The notes under the pieces were generated by a model. It did not search any database, was not told where the DNA came from, and worked only from the letters and a program-made list of their open reading frames with translations. A DNA stretch of 58,599 nucleotides from positions 1-58,599 of the forward strand of contig CAMDYG010000014.1 of the NCBI GenBank assembly GCA_945910225.1. The letters are read 5' to 3'. Below, in pieces: positions 24,216 through 33,016 of the stretch. The position numbers were made by a program, and so were the translations under genes. Every line of letters begins with the position of its first letter. The stretch's first letter is position 1. Source of the stretch: an uncultured Eubacterium sp. Lineage in GTDB: Bacteria > Bacillota > Clostridia > Lachnospirales > Lachnospiraceae.

Positions 24216-24317
24216 ATCCAACCTAACCTTGTATACAAAATCCAATCTTATATCTCATTATATTAAAGAAATTGTATAAAATCAAGTACAATGTAATACT
24301 GTTATTATGCTGCTGCC

Positions 24318-25151
24318 CTAAAATGTTTCGTTTTTTCTATACTTATGAGGCGATACACCCTTTGCCTTTCTGAATGCATCTCCAAAATAATTACTGTCAT
24401 TAAATCCACATTCAAATGCAATATCTGTTATCGACTTGTTAGTCTCCAACAACATCCTGCATGCATTCTGAATCCTTACATTAATTATGTATTCCTTAAA
24501 GCCAAAACCCGTAGCCGTCTTAAACTTCTTGGAAAGATATGAACGGCTCAGATTAAACTTATCTGATACACTTTCAAGTGACAGATGCTCTGAAAAATGT
24601 TCATATATATATGTTGCTACCTCCTGAATAATTCTGTTATCTACATCAATTTCCTTAATAACATTCTCTTCATAATTCTTACATCTTATAGTGAAAAGCA
24701 GTAATTCTATGAGTCCCACCTTGATAAATGCAGGTGATAATGCATCTGGCGTATCATTCTCAAACATAAGCTTATCTAACAGAGAAGTAACATATTCCCT
24801 TCTTTTATCTGGAATATTAACAACTCCCGGCTTCATGCAATTCTCCACCAAATCATTGCCAATCTGGTTCTTAATCCACTCTGTCACTTCATTACGGAAA
24901 CTGATTACAATTCTTTCATGAATTCCTGTACCATTGTATGTTGTTCTATGAAGGCATCCACTTGGAACAATTACGAGATCTCCCCTTCTGAATCTGTAAA
25001 TATTATGATCTATAAAACTCGTACATTCTCCGCTCGAAAGATAAAATATCTCATGGAAAGGATGCACATGTGCCTCTCTTCCTATATCACTACTGACATT
25101 ACTTCTCTTTATTTTCTTAATATCAAATTCTCTTGTCATATCCTGAAACAT
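24318..25151 (-). CDS. AraC family regulator with cupin sensor domain
   Basis: A 277-residue regulator. The N-terminal cupin part (about 20-110: HVHPFHEIFYLSSGECT, FRRGDLVIVPSGCLHRT) likely binds a sugar-like or other small ligand. The C-terminal AraC domain (about 170-275) has two HTHs (LSLESVSDKFNLSRSYLSKKF and SITDIAFECGFNDSNYFGDA) and ends with KGVSPHKYR. A GGGGG stretch lies 7 nt before the ATG. It is divergent from the MATE gene at 25308, and the 156-bp gap between them suggests it controls that exporter. A direct ligand cannot be inferred. Confidence 0.9.
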   Translation of the reverse strand: MFQDMTREFDIKKIKRSNVSSDIGREAHVHPFHEIFYLSSGECTSFIDHNIYRFRRGDLVIVPSGCLHRTTYNGTGIHERIVISFRNEVTEWIKNQIGNDLVENCMKPGVVNIPDKRREYVTSLLDKLMFENDTPDALSPAFIKVGLIELLLFTIRCKNYEENVIKEIDVDNRIIQEVATYIYEHFSEHLSLESVSDKFNLSRSYLSKKFKTATGFGFKEYIINVRIQNACRMLLETNKSITDIAFECGFNDSNYFGDAFRKAKGVSPHKYRKNETF

Positions 25152-25307
25152 ATTCTTACCCCCGTATTACGAACACATAATGACTAACATAATAACATTT
25201 CTGTAATAATATCTGAATTAATTGATTAAATTGTAGAAATCACTGTTTTTTACGCTTATATTATGTATAAAGAATACGAAAATGTCAATAATGAAAGAAG
25301 GTCTATT

Positions 25308-26699
25308 ATGTCAAAACCAATAAGTGAAGATAAGCGTAATATGATTCTTAATGGCAATCTGTTTCATGCAATTCTTATGCTTGCTATTCCTGTCATGATC
25401 AACAGCTTTATACAGTCAATGTACAATCTTACGGACACATTCTGGCTTGGAAGGATTGGCACAGAAAACCAGTCTGCTATTACTCTTGTATCACCTTTCC
25501 AGAATATACTTATTAACTTCGGTAACGGAATAACAACTGCAGGAGCAATTCTTATTTCCCAATATCTTGGAGCAAGAGAAGACGAGCAGGCTGATTCCAT
25601 GGCTAACCATATATGCCTTACATCTTTACTATTCTCTGTAATATGTGCCCTTATATGCTGGCTTGTATCACCTGGTCTTGTAAGATGGCTTGGCGCCGAA
25701 GGCAGTATATACAATTATGGTCTTACATATATAAGAATCGTTGTCCTTGATCTTCCATTCTTATTCACAATCAATCTGTTCACATCAATAAAGCAGTCTC
25801 AGGGAGACACTGTAAGACCGATGCTTCTTAATCTTTTTGGTGTAATAATCAATCTCATACTTGATCCGTTATTTCTCATCGTATTTAAGTGGGGAATTGG
25901 CGGTGCTGCTCTCGCGACTCTTCTTGCAAAAGTTCCGTGTGCCGCAATTGCCATATATATATTAACAAGACCTTCCCAGCTGATACGGATACATTTTAAT
26001 GATTTTCACTTTGACAGACACAAGATGGGTTCTATTGTAAAAATCGGACTTCCTACTGCCATCGGTGGAAGCACCATGCAGCTAGGCTTCCTTCTCATGA
26101 CTAAAAATGTTAATGCATATGGATTCATAGCAACAAGTGCTTACGGCATTGGCAATAAAATCAACAGTATTATTACAATGCCCGCAAATGGTATAGGTTC
26201 TGCAATCTCTACAATTGTCGGTCAGAATATGGGTGCTAATCAGAAAGAACGTGCAGATAAAGCTTACCATTATGCCCTCCGAATGGGAGCGCTGTTCCTG
26301 CTTTTCTTCGGACTCATCCTTTCAAGAAGATTCATATCGCAGGCAATGGTTACATTCTTTTCTACAGATGATAGGGTAATTCCTCTTGCAACAGATTTCT
26401 TGTCACTTATGGCCTTCTGGTGCTGGAGCAATGCATTTTACAATGTAACCCAAGGGTTGTTTCAGGGAAGTGGCCACACACTTATTACTATGGTAGTTGA
26501 TGCTTCCAGAATATGGATATTCCGTCTTCTCACCTTGTGGGTATGTGCTAACGTCCTTAATATGGGCGTTGAATCTGTATGGTACGCTGTTGTAATAAGT
26601 AATGGAACCTCTGCTGCCATACTTTATGCACTATACTGGACAGGAATATGGAAGAAATCCACAATCAGAATAGAAAAGACAGAAAAATCTGGTTCATAG
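25308..26699 (+). CDS. MATE family efflux transporter
   Basis: A 463-residue membrane protein with about twelve spans. It belongs to the MATE branch with SIYNLTDTFWLG-like features (here MINSFIQSMYNLTDTFWLGR near residue 35) and a typical second half starting KIGLPTAIGGSTMQLGFLL. It likely exports drugs or metabolites. The ATG at 25308 is 6 nt after AAGAAGG; the in-frame ATG at 25263 has no ribosome binding site. The divergent AraC regulator gene is the likely controller. No terminator is obvious before the next promoter. Confidence 0.88.
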   Translation: MSKPISEDKRNMILNGNLFHAILMLAIPVMINSFIQSMYNLTDTFWLGRIGTENQSAITLVSPFQNILINFGNGITTAGAILISQYLGAREDEQADSMANHICLTSLLFSVICALICWLVSPGLVRWLGAEGSIYNYGLTYIRIVVLDLPFLFTINLFTSIKQSQGDTVRPMLLNLFGVIINLILDPLFLIVFKWGIGGAALATLLAKVPCAAIAIYILTRPSQLIRIHFNDFHFDRHKMGSIVKIGLPTAIGGSTMQLGFLLMTKNVNAYGFIATSAYGIGNKINSIITMPANGIGSAISTIVGQNMGANQKERADKAYHYALRMGALFLLFFGLILSRRFISQAMVTFFSTDDRVIPLATDFLSLMAFWCWSNAFYNVTQGLFQGSGHTLITMVVDASRIWIFRLLTLWVCANVLNMGVESVWYAVVISNGTSAAILYALYWTGIWKKSTIRIEKTEKSGS

Positions 26700-26701
26700 T
26701 G

Positions 26702-26729
26702 TTAATAAAATGTTGACTACTGCCGATAT
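26702..26729 (+). promoter_or_regulatory. Sigma-28 (sigma-D) type promoter
   Basis: GCCGATAT (26722-26729) is an exact match to the sigma-D/sigma-28 -10 consensus, with TTAA (26702-26705) 16 bp upstream as the -35. It lies 47 bp before the next gene's ATG. A TTGACT in between could also serve a weak sigma-A promoter. Confidence 0.6.
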
Positions 26730-26776
26730 AAGTATTAGATTTAAACTATACTTATAGAAACCAAGGAGGGATTCTA

Positions 26777-27394
26777 ATGTCATTAAATGGAGTTAATACG
26801 GGTTATTCAACCTACGAAACAAGTAATGTTACAGCATCAGGAAGTAAGACTTCCGGAAGAACTGATAAAACATCAGTATCAGATAAAACATCTTCTTATA
26901 ATGATGTTGCTGCAACTTACGAACATTCAGCTGATAATAATAACACTTCAGCTGTTAACAGGAAAGCCTCTAACGCTGCTGTTGTTGCACAGTTAAAAGC
27001 TGATCAGGAAACACGCATGGCACAGATGCAGAGTCTCGTTACCAAAATGTTTTCTAAGCAGGGAATTACAATAGGAACTGCTGACGATATGTGGAAAGCT
27101 CTTGCTGGTGGTAACTTTACTGCTGATGCAGATACAATTGCCCAGGCAAAAGAAGATATCTCAGAAGATGGTTACTGGGGTGTCAAGCAGACATCAGAAC
27201 GAATCTTTTCATTTGCACAGGCTCTTGCAGGTGATGACGAAGAAAAGATGACCAAGATGAAAGAAGCTTTTGAAAAAGGCTTCAAAGAAGCAACCAAGAC
27301 ATGGGGTAAGACATTACCTGACATATCTCAGAACACAAGAGATGCCGTTCTTAAGAAGTTCGACGATTATTTCTCAGGAAAGACAGAGTCATAG
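26777..27394 (+). CDS. Unknown protein behind a sigma-28-like promoter
   Basis: A 205-residue hydrophilic protein with no signal peptide. The first 65 residues are disordered and rich in Ser, Thr and Asn; the rest is helical (VVAQLKADQETRMAQMQSLV; TIAQAKEDISEDGYWGVKQT; KMTKMKEAFEKGFKEATKTW). The C-terminal region resembles conserved uncharacterised proteins of motile clostridia, but I cannot name a family with certainty. A perfect ribosome binding site (AAGGAGG) precedes the ATG. The exact GCCGATAT motif upstream suggests control with flagellar or chemotaxis genes. It is a single gene ending at a strong terminator. Confidence 0.75.
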   Translation: MSLNGVNTGYSTYETSNVTASGSKTSGRTDKTSVSDKTSSYNDVAATYEHSADNNNTSAVNRKASNAAVVAQLKADQETRMAQMQSLVTKMFSKQGITIGTADDMWKALAGGNFTADADTIAQAKEDISEDGYWGVKQTSERIFSFAQALAGDDEEKMTKMKEAFEKGFKEATKTWGKTLPDISQNTRDAVLKKFDDYFSGKTES

Positions 27395-27407
27395 ATACTA
27401 TGAACGT

Positions 27408-27463
27408 GGCTGTCGCTTTAACGATTTTCAATTATGAAAACCAATAAGGCGACAGCCTTTTTT
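27408..27463 (+). terminator. Terminator after the sigma-28-linked gene
   Basis: GGCTGTCGC (27408-27416) pairs with GCGACAGCC (27449-27457), followed by six T residues. Confidence 0.9.
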
Positions 27464-27467
27464 CAAC

Positions 27468-29057
27468 CTAACACTTTCTGACAAGCAGCAGTTTGGTTCC
27501 TCTTGGAATAACTGACATATCCGTCATATCTTCCATAACCGCATGATTACTGTTCTTAACAGATTCCGTTGTAGTATGATATCTCTTTGCCACATCCCAC
27601 AATGTATGTCTTCCATCTGCTATATAACCTGTCATAGATGGTTCATTGGATATATCAATTCTTTCCTCTGACAATACCGCATCTTTTATTCCCATATATT
27701 CAAAGCATTTGAAACATATTATGTCGAGTGAAACCATTGCCTTGACCTCTATTAATCCAGCACTGTTAATCGTTGCTGATAACTGTTCTATAACCGGATT
27801 AATATTATATTCGAGTTCCCCAGGTTCTATATCCCCTGTAATTTTAATCGTATTTTCAAATGGAATTACTGTATGGACACTTCCCAATGGATGTTCATCA
27901 TTGGATGTTATATAGAACACATTTGCACTTACAACCCCCTGAGCAGATATTTCTCCATCATTATAGCTGCAATCATCCAGCTGCACTGCAGCAGTGCAAT
28001 TACATATCTGCATAAGATCTGCATAATTTTCTAATTGAAGGCTGCCAGACACACGACACGAAACATTATTCCTTACAACCAGTTTCTTAAGCATAGTTGG
28101 GGTCTGTGTCAGCTCCAGTTCATGCATTGGTGAGTACATATCAGCGATAACATCTTTTTTTCGTTCTTCATACGCTTTAATATCCATATCAAGAACCACT
28201 TCTATTGACACATCTCTGTTTTCTCCATCCATATCTGGGCGGTCCTCTATTGTCCTGCCAATTATCCGGTAACTGACATATGGTATCATGTCTGCACTGC
28301 ATCCGCTTATATCAAGGCTTCCCTCAAATGCTACTGTTGTTTCATACCATTGGATATTGCGTGAATCATCAGTTCCAACATACATTACAAATACATCCAG
28401 CTGTCCTGTAAGTTTCAGTCCATCATCAGCAAGCCGTGTGTTTACATTTCTGACATCCACATCATTCCATATTATTTCCTGTATATCCGGCTTTCCTGCC
28501 GGAAGCGATATATTTTCCCTTATCCTGTAATTATCCCTCTGGTTAACCGATAACTGTACGAATTCCAGCTCATTTTTCAACTGTGCCATATCTGCATTAT
28601 CAGCTTCATCTATTCCTGTTACCATCTGAATATCAACCAGATTCTCACATACTATTTTAAGTGTAACTATTGCTTTAACACTTATTTTTCTTGAATTGAT
28701 TGCTTTAATGCTCAGGTCTTCTATCGTTGCCTGACATGTCACATAATCTCCTGTCGCATCCCCGGAAAGATTCACATTCTCGCTAAATGACATTTTTCCC
28801 TCCATCTTTACAGGCATGAATCTTTCATTTCCTGATGTACTGCCTATGTATAAAAGCGCAAATCTTAATTCTCCTTCAACGCACGCTTTGTCCTTGTTAA
28901 CTTTAACAGAGTCAGTAACTGCATCTCCCCATTCCTTTACTATCAGTTCAATATCAGCTTTACTGTCTGGCACGTTAAAATCATCATCCAGCGTTATCTG
29001 CGCAATACTGCTGCATTTAGTTCTGTATTCATGGATATTTTCTGTTCTAAGTCTCAT
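27468..29057 (-). CDS. sipL: SipL-like spore morphogenesis protein (DUF3794 repeats plus LysM)
   Basis: A 529-residue cytoplasmic protein. Three DUF3794-type beta-rich repeats (about 25-140, 175-290 and 315-435, each with a PDSKADI or PAGKPDIQEI-like entry) are followed by a LysM domain (about 475-527: DGRHTLWDVAKRYHTTTE, IPRGTKLLLV). This layout is that of SipL, which in Clostridioides binds SpoIVA and anchors coat assembly on the forespore. GGAGG lies 5 nt before the ATG. The PrcB-like lipoprotein gene lies 15 bp upstream in the same direction, so both probably share a transcript. Assignment to SipL is by architecture; other DUF3794-LysM proteins exist. Confidence 0.8.
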   Translation of the reverse strand: MRLRTENIHEYRTKCSSIAQITLDDDFNVPDSKADIELIVKEWGDAVTDSVKVNKDKACVEGELRFALLYIGSTSGNERFMPVKMEGKMSFSENVNLSGDATGDYVTCQATIEDLSIKAINSRKISVKAIVTLKIVCENLVDIQMVTGIDEADNADMAQLKNELEFVQLSVNQRDNYRIRENISLPAGKPDIQEIIWNDVDVRNVNTRLADDGLKLTGQLDVFVMYVGTDDSRNIQWYETTVAFEGSLDISGCSADMIPYVSYRIIGRTIEDRPDMDGENRDVSIEVVLDMDIKAYEERKKDVIADMYSPMHELELTQTPTMLKKLVVRNNVSCRVSGSLQLENYADLMQICNCTAAVQLDDCSYNDGEISAQGVVSANVFYITSNDEHPLGSVHTVIPFENTIKITGDIEPGELEYNINPVIEQLSATINSAGLIEVKAMVSLDIICFKCFEYMGIKDAVLSEERIDISNEPSMTGYIADGRHTLWDVAKRYHTTTESVKNSNHAVMEDMTDMSVIPRGTKLLLVRKC

Positions 29058-29072
29058 TTTCCCTCCTAAAAT

Positions 29073-29501
29073 CTACATTTTAAATACTACACTTTCATCC
29101 CTGCGCTCCATTTTAAGTACAATATATGGATATGTATCCACCTCATTTACTGCCTCATCCTGTGCCGGACCTATAAGGGTAGTATCTACATACAAAGAAT
29201 TATCCCCTGTATAAACATCATTTACTTTAATCGAATAACCGCTGCTGTCCCGGGTTCCGTAGCCAGCTACCACATATGTGTAATCTTTCGTTGTATATGT
29301 AAGTCTGATGGCTTTGTCTTTCTTGTTATCAATTATTTTCTTTAATTCCTGCGGCAGATCCCCATCCTCAACTACTGTATAATCAACGCTGGTCTTGTTC
29401 TTTGGTTCATCTTTTCCTCCACACCCTGAAAATCCTGCCCCTGCTATCATAAGAACTGCTAACATTATAGCGATCCACCTTACACACCTGTTTTTCGGCA
29501 T
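29073..29501 (-). CDS. PrcB-like lipoprotein
   Basis: A small lipoprotein of about 142 residues. The signal peptide ends in the lipobox FSGC (Cys near 27). The mature part has the PrcB C-terminal-like pattern (YVVAGYGTRDSSGYSIKVND, then PAQDEAVNEVDTYPYIVLKM), a beta-rich domain seen in protease-associated or adhesion proteins. The ATG at 29501 follows GGGGG by 9 nt. That ribosome binding site lies inside the right arm of a terminator hairpin whose U tract runs up to the start codon, an odd arrangement. sipL follows after 15 bp, hinting at a sporulation role. Confidence 0.75.
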   Translation of the reverse strand: MPKNRCVRWIAIMLAVLMIAGAGFSGCGGKDEPKNKTSVDYTVVEDGDLPQELKKIIDNKKDKAIRLTYTTKDYTYVVAGYGTRDSSGYSIKVNDVYTGDNSLYVDTTLIGPAQDEAVNEVDTYPYIVLKMERRDESVVFKM

Positions 29502-29550
29502 AAAAAAACACCCCCACAATAAGACCTAATAAATCTTATGTGAAGGTGTT
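29502..29550 (-). terminator. Terminator hairpin overlapping the prcB-like ribosome binding site
   Basis: On the leftward strand, a stem formed by bases 29550-29534 and 29524-29507 (17 pairs including two G-U, one bulge) is followed by seven T residues ending at the ATG at 29501. The stem's right arm holds the GGGGG used as ribosome binding site. It may terminate glmM-side transcripts or act as an attenuator. Confidence 0.75.
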
Positions 29551-29682
29551 AAAAATATTCGTATAAAGTTATTGTTTATGTTCATTCACCATATAAACAC
29601 AAAATCCATGTGTCCGCCTGTGGCATATGCTTTCAGTATTCCTTCGCTTAGCAGGAGTATATGTCGCTATCTACAAAGCTTA

Positions 29683-31035
29683 TTACAGTGCGTATCCCTT
29701 ACTCTTTATAACTTCTATAACCTGGTCGACATATTTCTCGCACTCTTCTGTGCTTCCTGCCTCAACCATTACACGGACAACTGGTTCTGTGCCGCTTTCT
29801 CTTACAAGAATACGTCCATCTGTGCCAAGTGCCTCTGCAACCGATGCAACAGCTGCCTTAACATCTGCATCATCCTGTGCTTTAGTCTTGTCAGTAACTC
29901 TTATATTCTTAAGAACCTGTGGATATATTACAAGTGGTACCGCAAGCTCAGACATAGTCTTTTTCTTTGCGATCATAACTTCCATCATCTTAAGCGCTGT
30001 TATAATACCATCACCTGTTGTAGCATATTTAGAGAATATAATATGTCCTGACTGTTCGCCACCTATTCTGTATCCATTCTCTGACATACATTCATAGACA
30101 TATTTGTCTCCTACCTTTGTCTTCTCATATTCAATTCCAACTGCGTCAAATGCTTTGTAAAGGCCAAAGTTAGACATAACAGTAGTAACAACCTTATTAC
30201 CTGCAAGCTTATCCCTGTCTTTCATATAGCAGCCATAAATGTACAGAATATGGTCTCCTGTAATAACCTCGCCCTTTTCATCTACGCACAGACATCTGTC
30301 TGCATCTCCATCAAATGCAAATCCAACGTCAAGATGTTCTCTCTTAACAAGATCCTGAAGTCCCTCAATATGGGTAGAACCACAATTTTCATTAATATTA
30401 GTACCATCCGGATTAGCATTAATAACATAAGTCTTGGCTCCAAGTGCGTCAAATACTGACTTTGCAAGAGTCCATGCACTTCCGTTAGACGCATCAAGAC
30501 CAACTCTTATTCCCTTGAATGAATAAATTGCAAGGCTCATAAGATATCCCATATATCTGTTTCTTCCTGCCGCATAATCCACTGTACAACCAATCTTTTC
30601 TCTTGTAGCATAAGGAACTTCTCCCATCTCGCCATCAAGATATTTCTCAATATCAGCTATAACATCTTCCTTCATCTTCTCGCCTGCTGAATTAATAAGC
30701 TTAATTCCATTATCATAGAATGGATTGTGGCTCGCTGAAATCATTATTCCACAGTCAAAATCTTCGGTCCTTGCCACATAAGAAACACTAGGTGTAGTTG
30801 TAACATGAAGAAGATAAGCATCTGCTCCTGATGCAGTAAGTCCTGCAACTAAAGAATACTCAAACATATAACTGCTTCTTCTTGTATCTTTTCCTATTAC
30901 TATCTTAGCCTTTCCATCTTCATGGTTCTTTCCATAATACCAGCCTAAGAATCTTCCAACCTTAAATGCATGGTCAACAGTAAGAGTTACATTAGCCTCT
31001 CCCCTGAATCCATCTGTTCCAAAATATTTACCCAT
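29683..31035 (-). CDS. glmM: Phosphoglucosamine mutase
   Basis: A 450-residue cytosolic enzyme converting glucosamine-6-phosphate to glucosamine-1-phosphate for UDP-GlcNAc and peptidoglycan. All family sites are present: KYFGTDGFRGEAN at the N-terminus, the phospho-serine loop ISASHNP (Ser at about 102), the metal-binding DGDADRC and the C-terminal phosphate-binding RESGTEPVVRVM. The length is exact for GlmM. GGAG lies 7 nt before the ATG. galE is 26 bp upstream in the same direction, so the two form an operon feeding nucleotide-sugar synthesis. Confidence 0.96.
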   Translation of the reverse strand: MGKYFGTDGFRGEANVTLTVDHAFKVGRFLGWYYGKNHEDGKAKIVIGKDTRRSSYMFEYSLVAGLTASGADAYLLHVTTTPSVSYVARTEDFDCGIMISASHNPFYDNGIKLINSAGEKMKEDVIADIEKYLDGEMGEVPYATREKIGCTVDYAAGRNRYMGYLMSLAIYSFKGIRVGLDASNGSAWTLAKSVFDALGAKTYVINANPDGTNINENCGSTHIEGLQDLVKREHLDVGFAFDGDADRCLCVDEKGEVITGDHILYIYGCYMKDRDKLAGNKVVTTVMSNFGLYKAFDAVGIEYEKTKVGDKYVYECMSENGYRIGGEQSGHIIFSKYATTGDGIITALKMMEVMIAKKKTMSELAVPLVIYPQVLKNIRVTDKTKAQDDADVKAAVASVAEALGTDGRILVRESGTEPVVRVMVEAGSTEECEKYVDQVIEVIKSKGYAL

Positions 31036-31061
31036 ATCAATTCTCCATTCTTATGATTTCT

Positions 31062-32078
31062 TTAATCATCATATCCATTAGGATTATTCTTCTGCCATCT
31101 CCATGAATCAGCGCACATAGCCTTAAGATCCCTCTCTGCCTTCCAGTGAAGCTCTCTTTCTGCCTTGCTGGCATCACAATAACATGTTGCAATATCTCCT
31201 GGTCTTCTGTCCTTAATAACATATGGAATATGAATACCTGTAGCAGCCTCAAAATTCTTAACAATATCAAGAACCGAATAGCCATTGCCTGTTCCCAGAT
31301 TATATATTACAAGTCCTGGTCTGTCAGCCAGCTTCTCAATCGCTTTAACGTGACCTGTTGCAAGATCAACAACATGTATGTAATCTCTCACACCCGTACC
31401 ATCATGTGTATCATAATCATTACCAAACACACCAAGTTCCTTTAGCTTTCCAACAGCAACCTGTGTGATATATGGCATAAGATTATTAGGTATTCCATTA
31501 GGGTTCTCTCCTATTGTTCCGCTCTCATGTGCGCCAATAGGATTAAAATATCTTAACAGAATAACATTCCACTCCGGGTCAGCCTTCTGGATATCTGTAA
31601 GGATCTCCTCAAGCATCCCTTTAGTCTTTCCATAAGGGTTAGTAATCTCTCCCTTAGGGCACTCCTCTGTAATTGGCACAAATGCCGGATCTCCATAAAC
31701 AGTTGCTGATGAAGAGAATATAATATCCTTAACATTGTGCTTTCTCATTACATCAAAAAGAGTAAGTGAACCTGAAATATTATTCATATAATACTCAAGC
31801 GGCTTGGCAACAGATTCCCCAACTGCTTTAAGTCCTGCGAAATGAATAACACTGTCTATATTTTCTTTTTCAAATATGGCATTTAATGCATCTGCATCAT
31901 TAATATCTGCCTCATAAAAAGCTGCCTGCTTTCCTGTAATCTTAGCAACCCTTTCCAAAGACTTTCTGCTCGAATTAACAAGATTATCTACAACAACTAC
32001 ATCATATCCGGCATTCTGAAGTTCAACAACTGTATGACTTCCAATATATCCTGCACCACCTGTAACTAATATTGCCAT
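31062..32078 (-). CDS. galE: UDP-glucose 4-epimerase
   Basis: A 338-residue short-chain dehydrogenase-type enzyme interconverting UDP-glucose and UDP-galactose (possibly also the GlcNAc forms). The NAD-binding GGAGYIGS (about 6-13) and catalytic SSSATVYG plus the YGKTK motif (Tyr near 149) are present, as is [12 protein letters not shown]. Length is standard. It lies between glmM and a GT2 gene, and a UDP-galactopyranose mutase gene (glf) lies 13 kb away in the same envelope region, so UDP-Gal made here could feed galactofuranose. Confidence 0.95.
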   Translation of the reverse strand: MAILVTGGAGYIGSHTVVELQNAGYDVVVVDNLVNSSRKSLERVAKITGKQAAFYEADINDADALNAIFEKENIDSVIHFAGLKAVGESVAKPLEYYMNNISGSLTLFDVMRKHNVKDIIFSSSATVYGDPAFVPITEECPKGEITNPYGKTKGMLEEILTDIQKADPEWNVILLRYFNPIGAHESGTIGENPNGIPNNLMPYITQVAVGKLKELGVFGNDYDTHDGTGVRDYIHVVDLATGHVKAIEKLADRPGLVIYNLGTGNGYSVLDIVKNFEAATGIHIPYVIKDRRPGDIATCYCDASKAERELHWKAERDLKAMCADSWRWQKNNPNGYDD

Positions 32079-32159
32079 AACTTCCTCCTATATCATTCTT
32101 TATACATATAAAGCCACAGAACCACAAACATGTAGTCCTGCAGCTTATAAATACCACTG

Positions 32160-32912
32160 TTACTGGTCCTTGTCACCCTTTAACATACGCTCCTCAGACC
32201 ATATTTCAACTTCATATCTGTTCTTCTTATTGTATCTTTTGCGAAGATTCTTTAACTGCTTAAGATACTCAAGTGTAACCTTACCTGAAAGCTTAGATTC
32301 TCCCTCTGTTCTCTGCTGGAACTTGTAAGGAATCTCAACAACTTTGCTGTATGTTCCCATGGCAAGAACCTCAACCATAATCTTCCATCCGATTGGCTGA
32401 AGATCTGCATTCTCAATAACCTCACGTCTGAACATAAACAAACCACTTGTCGGATCAGATATCTTTCTAAGACATGGTAGCATAACCTGTCCGATCTTTC
32501 TCGCTGTTCCAGATACGAACTTTCTGTACCAGTTAAGACCACCATCATCTCCTCCTGGAATAAGTCTGCTTGGTATACAGAAATCTGCACCGCTTAACAT
32601 TGCCTTATACATATACTTAAGTACGATTGGTGGATGCTGAAGATCCGCATCCATACACGCCATATATTCTCCCTTGGCAAGCTTGAAACCATCAAGAACT
32701 GCAGTGGCAAGTCCTGTACCATTCTTTCTATGCTCCATTCTTACCTGCGGATAATCCTTAGCCACTTCATTAATTACATCTGGTGTATTATCCTTACTAT
32801 CATCAACAAATACAATCTCATACTCAACACCCTGTAAAGCAATATCAATCTGTGCTACAAGCTTTCTGATGTTCTTGCTTTCATTATATGTTGGAATTAC
32901 TACTGATAACAT
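32160..32912 (-). CDS. GT2 glycosyltransferase, polyprenol-phosphate mannosyl/glucosyltransferase type
   Basis: A 250-residue GT-A enzyme without membrane segments. The N-terminus MLSVVIPTYNESKNI, the VFVDDSKDNTPDV loop and the DADLQHPP motif (metal-binding DxD) follow dolichol-phosphate-mannose-synthase-like proteins. It probably moves a sugar from GDP-mannose or UDP-glucose to a polyprenyl phosphate, giving the lipid-linked donor for an outside-acting transferase. The YfhO gene upstream and the ManC/ManA gene beyond support a mannose or similar sugar route. The C-terminal 40 residues are basic and charged. Confidence 0.85.
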   Translation of the reverse strand: MLSVVIPTYNESKNIRKLVAQIDIALQGVEYEIVFVDDSKDNTPDVINEVAKDYPQVRMEHRKNGTGLATAVLDGFKLAKGEYMACMDADLQHPPIVLKYMYKAMLSGADFCIPSRLIPGGDDGGLNWYRKFVSGTARKIGQVMLPCLRKISDPTSGLFMFRREVIENADLQPIGWKIMVEVLAMGTYSKVVEIPYKFQQRTEGESKLSGKVTLEYLKQLKNLRKRYNKKNRYEVEIWSEERMLKGDKDQ

Positions 32913-33016
32913 TGTTAATATCTCCTTTTAGAATAAAAATCTTTCGTTATTATACAACAAAAACTGACATGTTAAAACATTTTTTACAATTTCATGCCAC
33001 ACTGTGTGAAATATTG

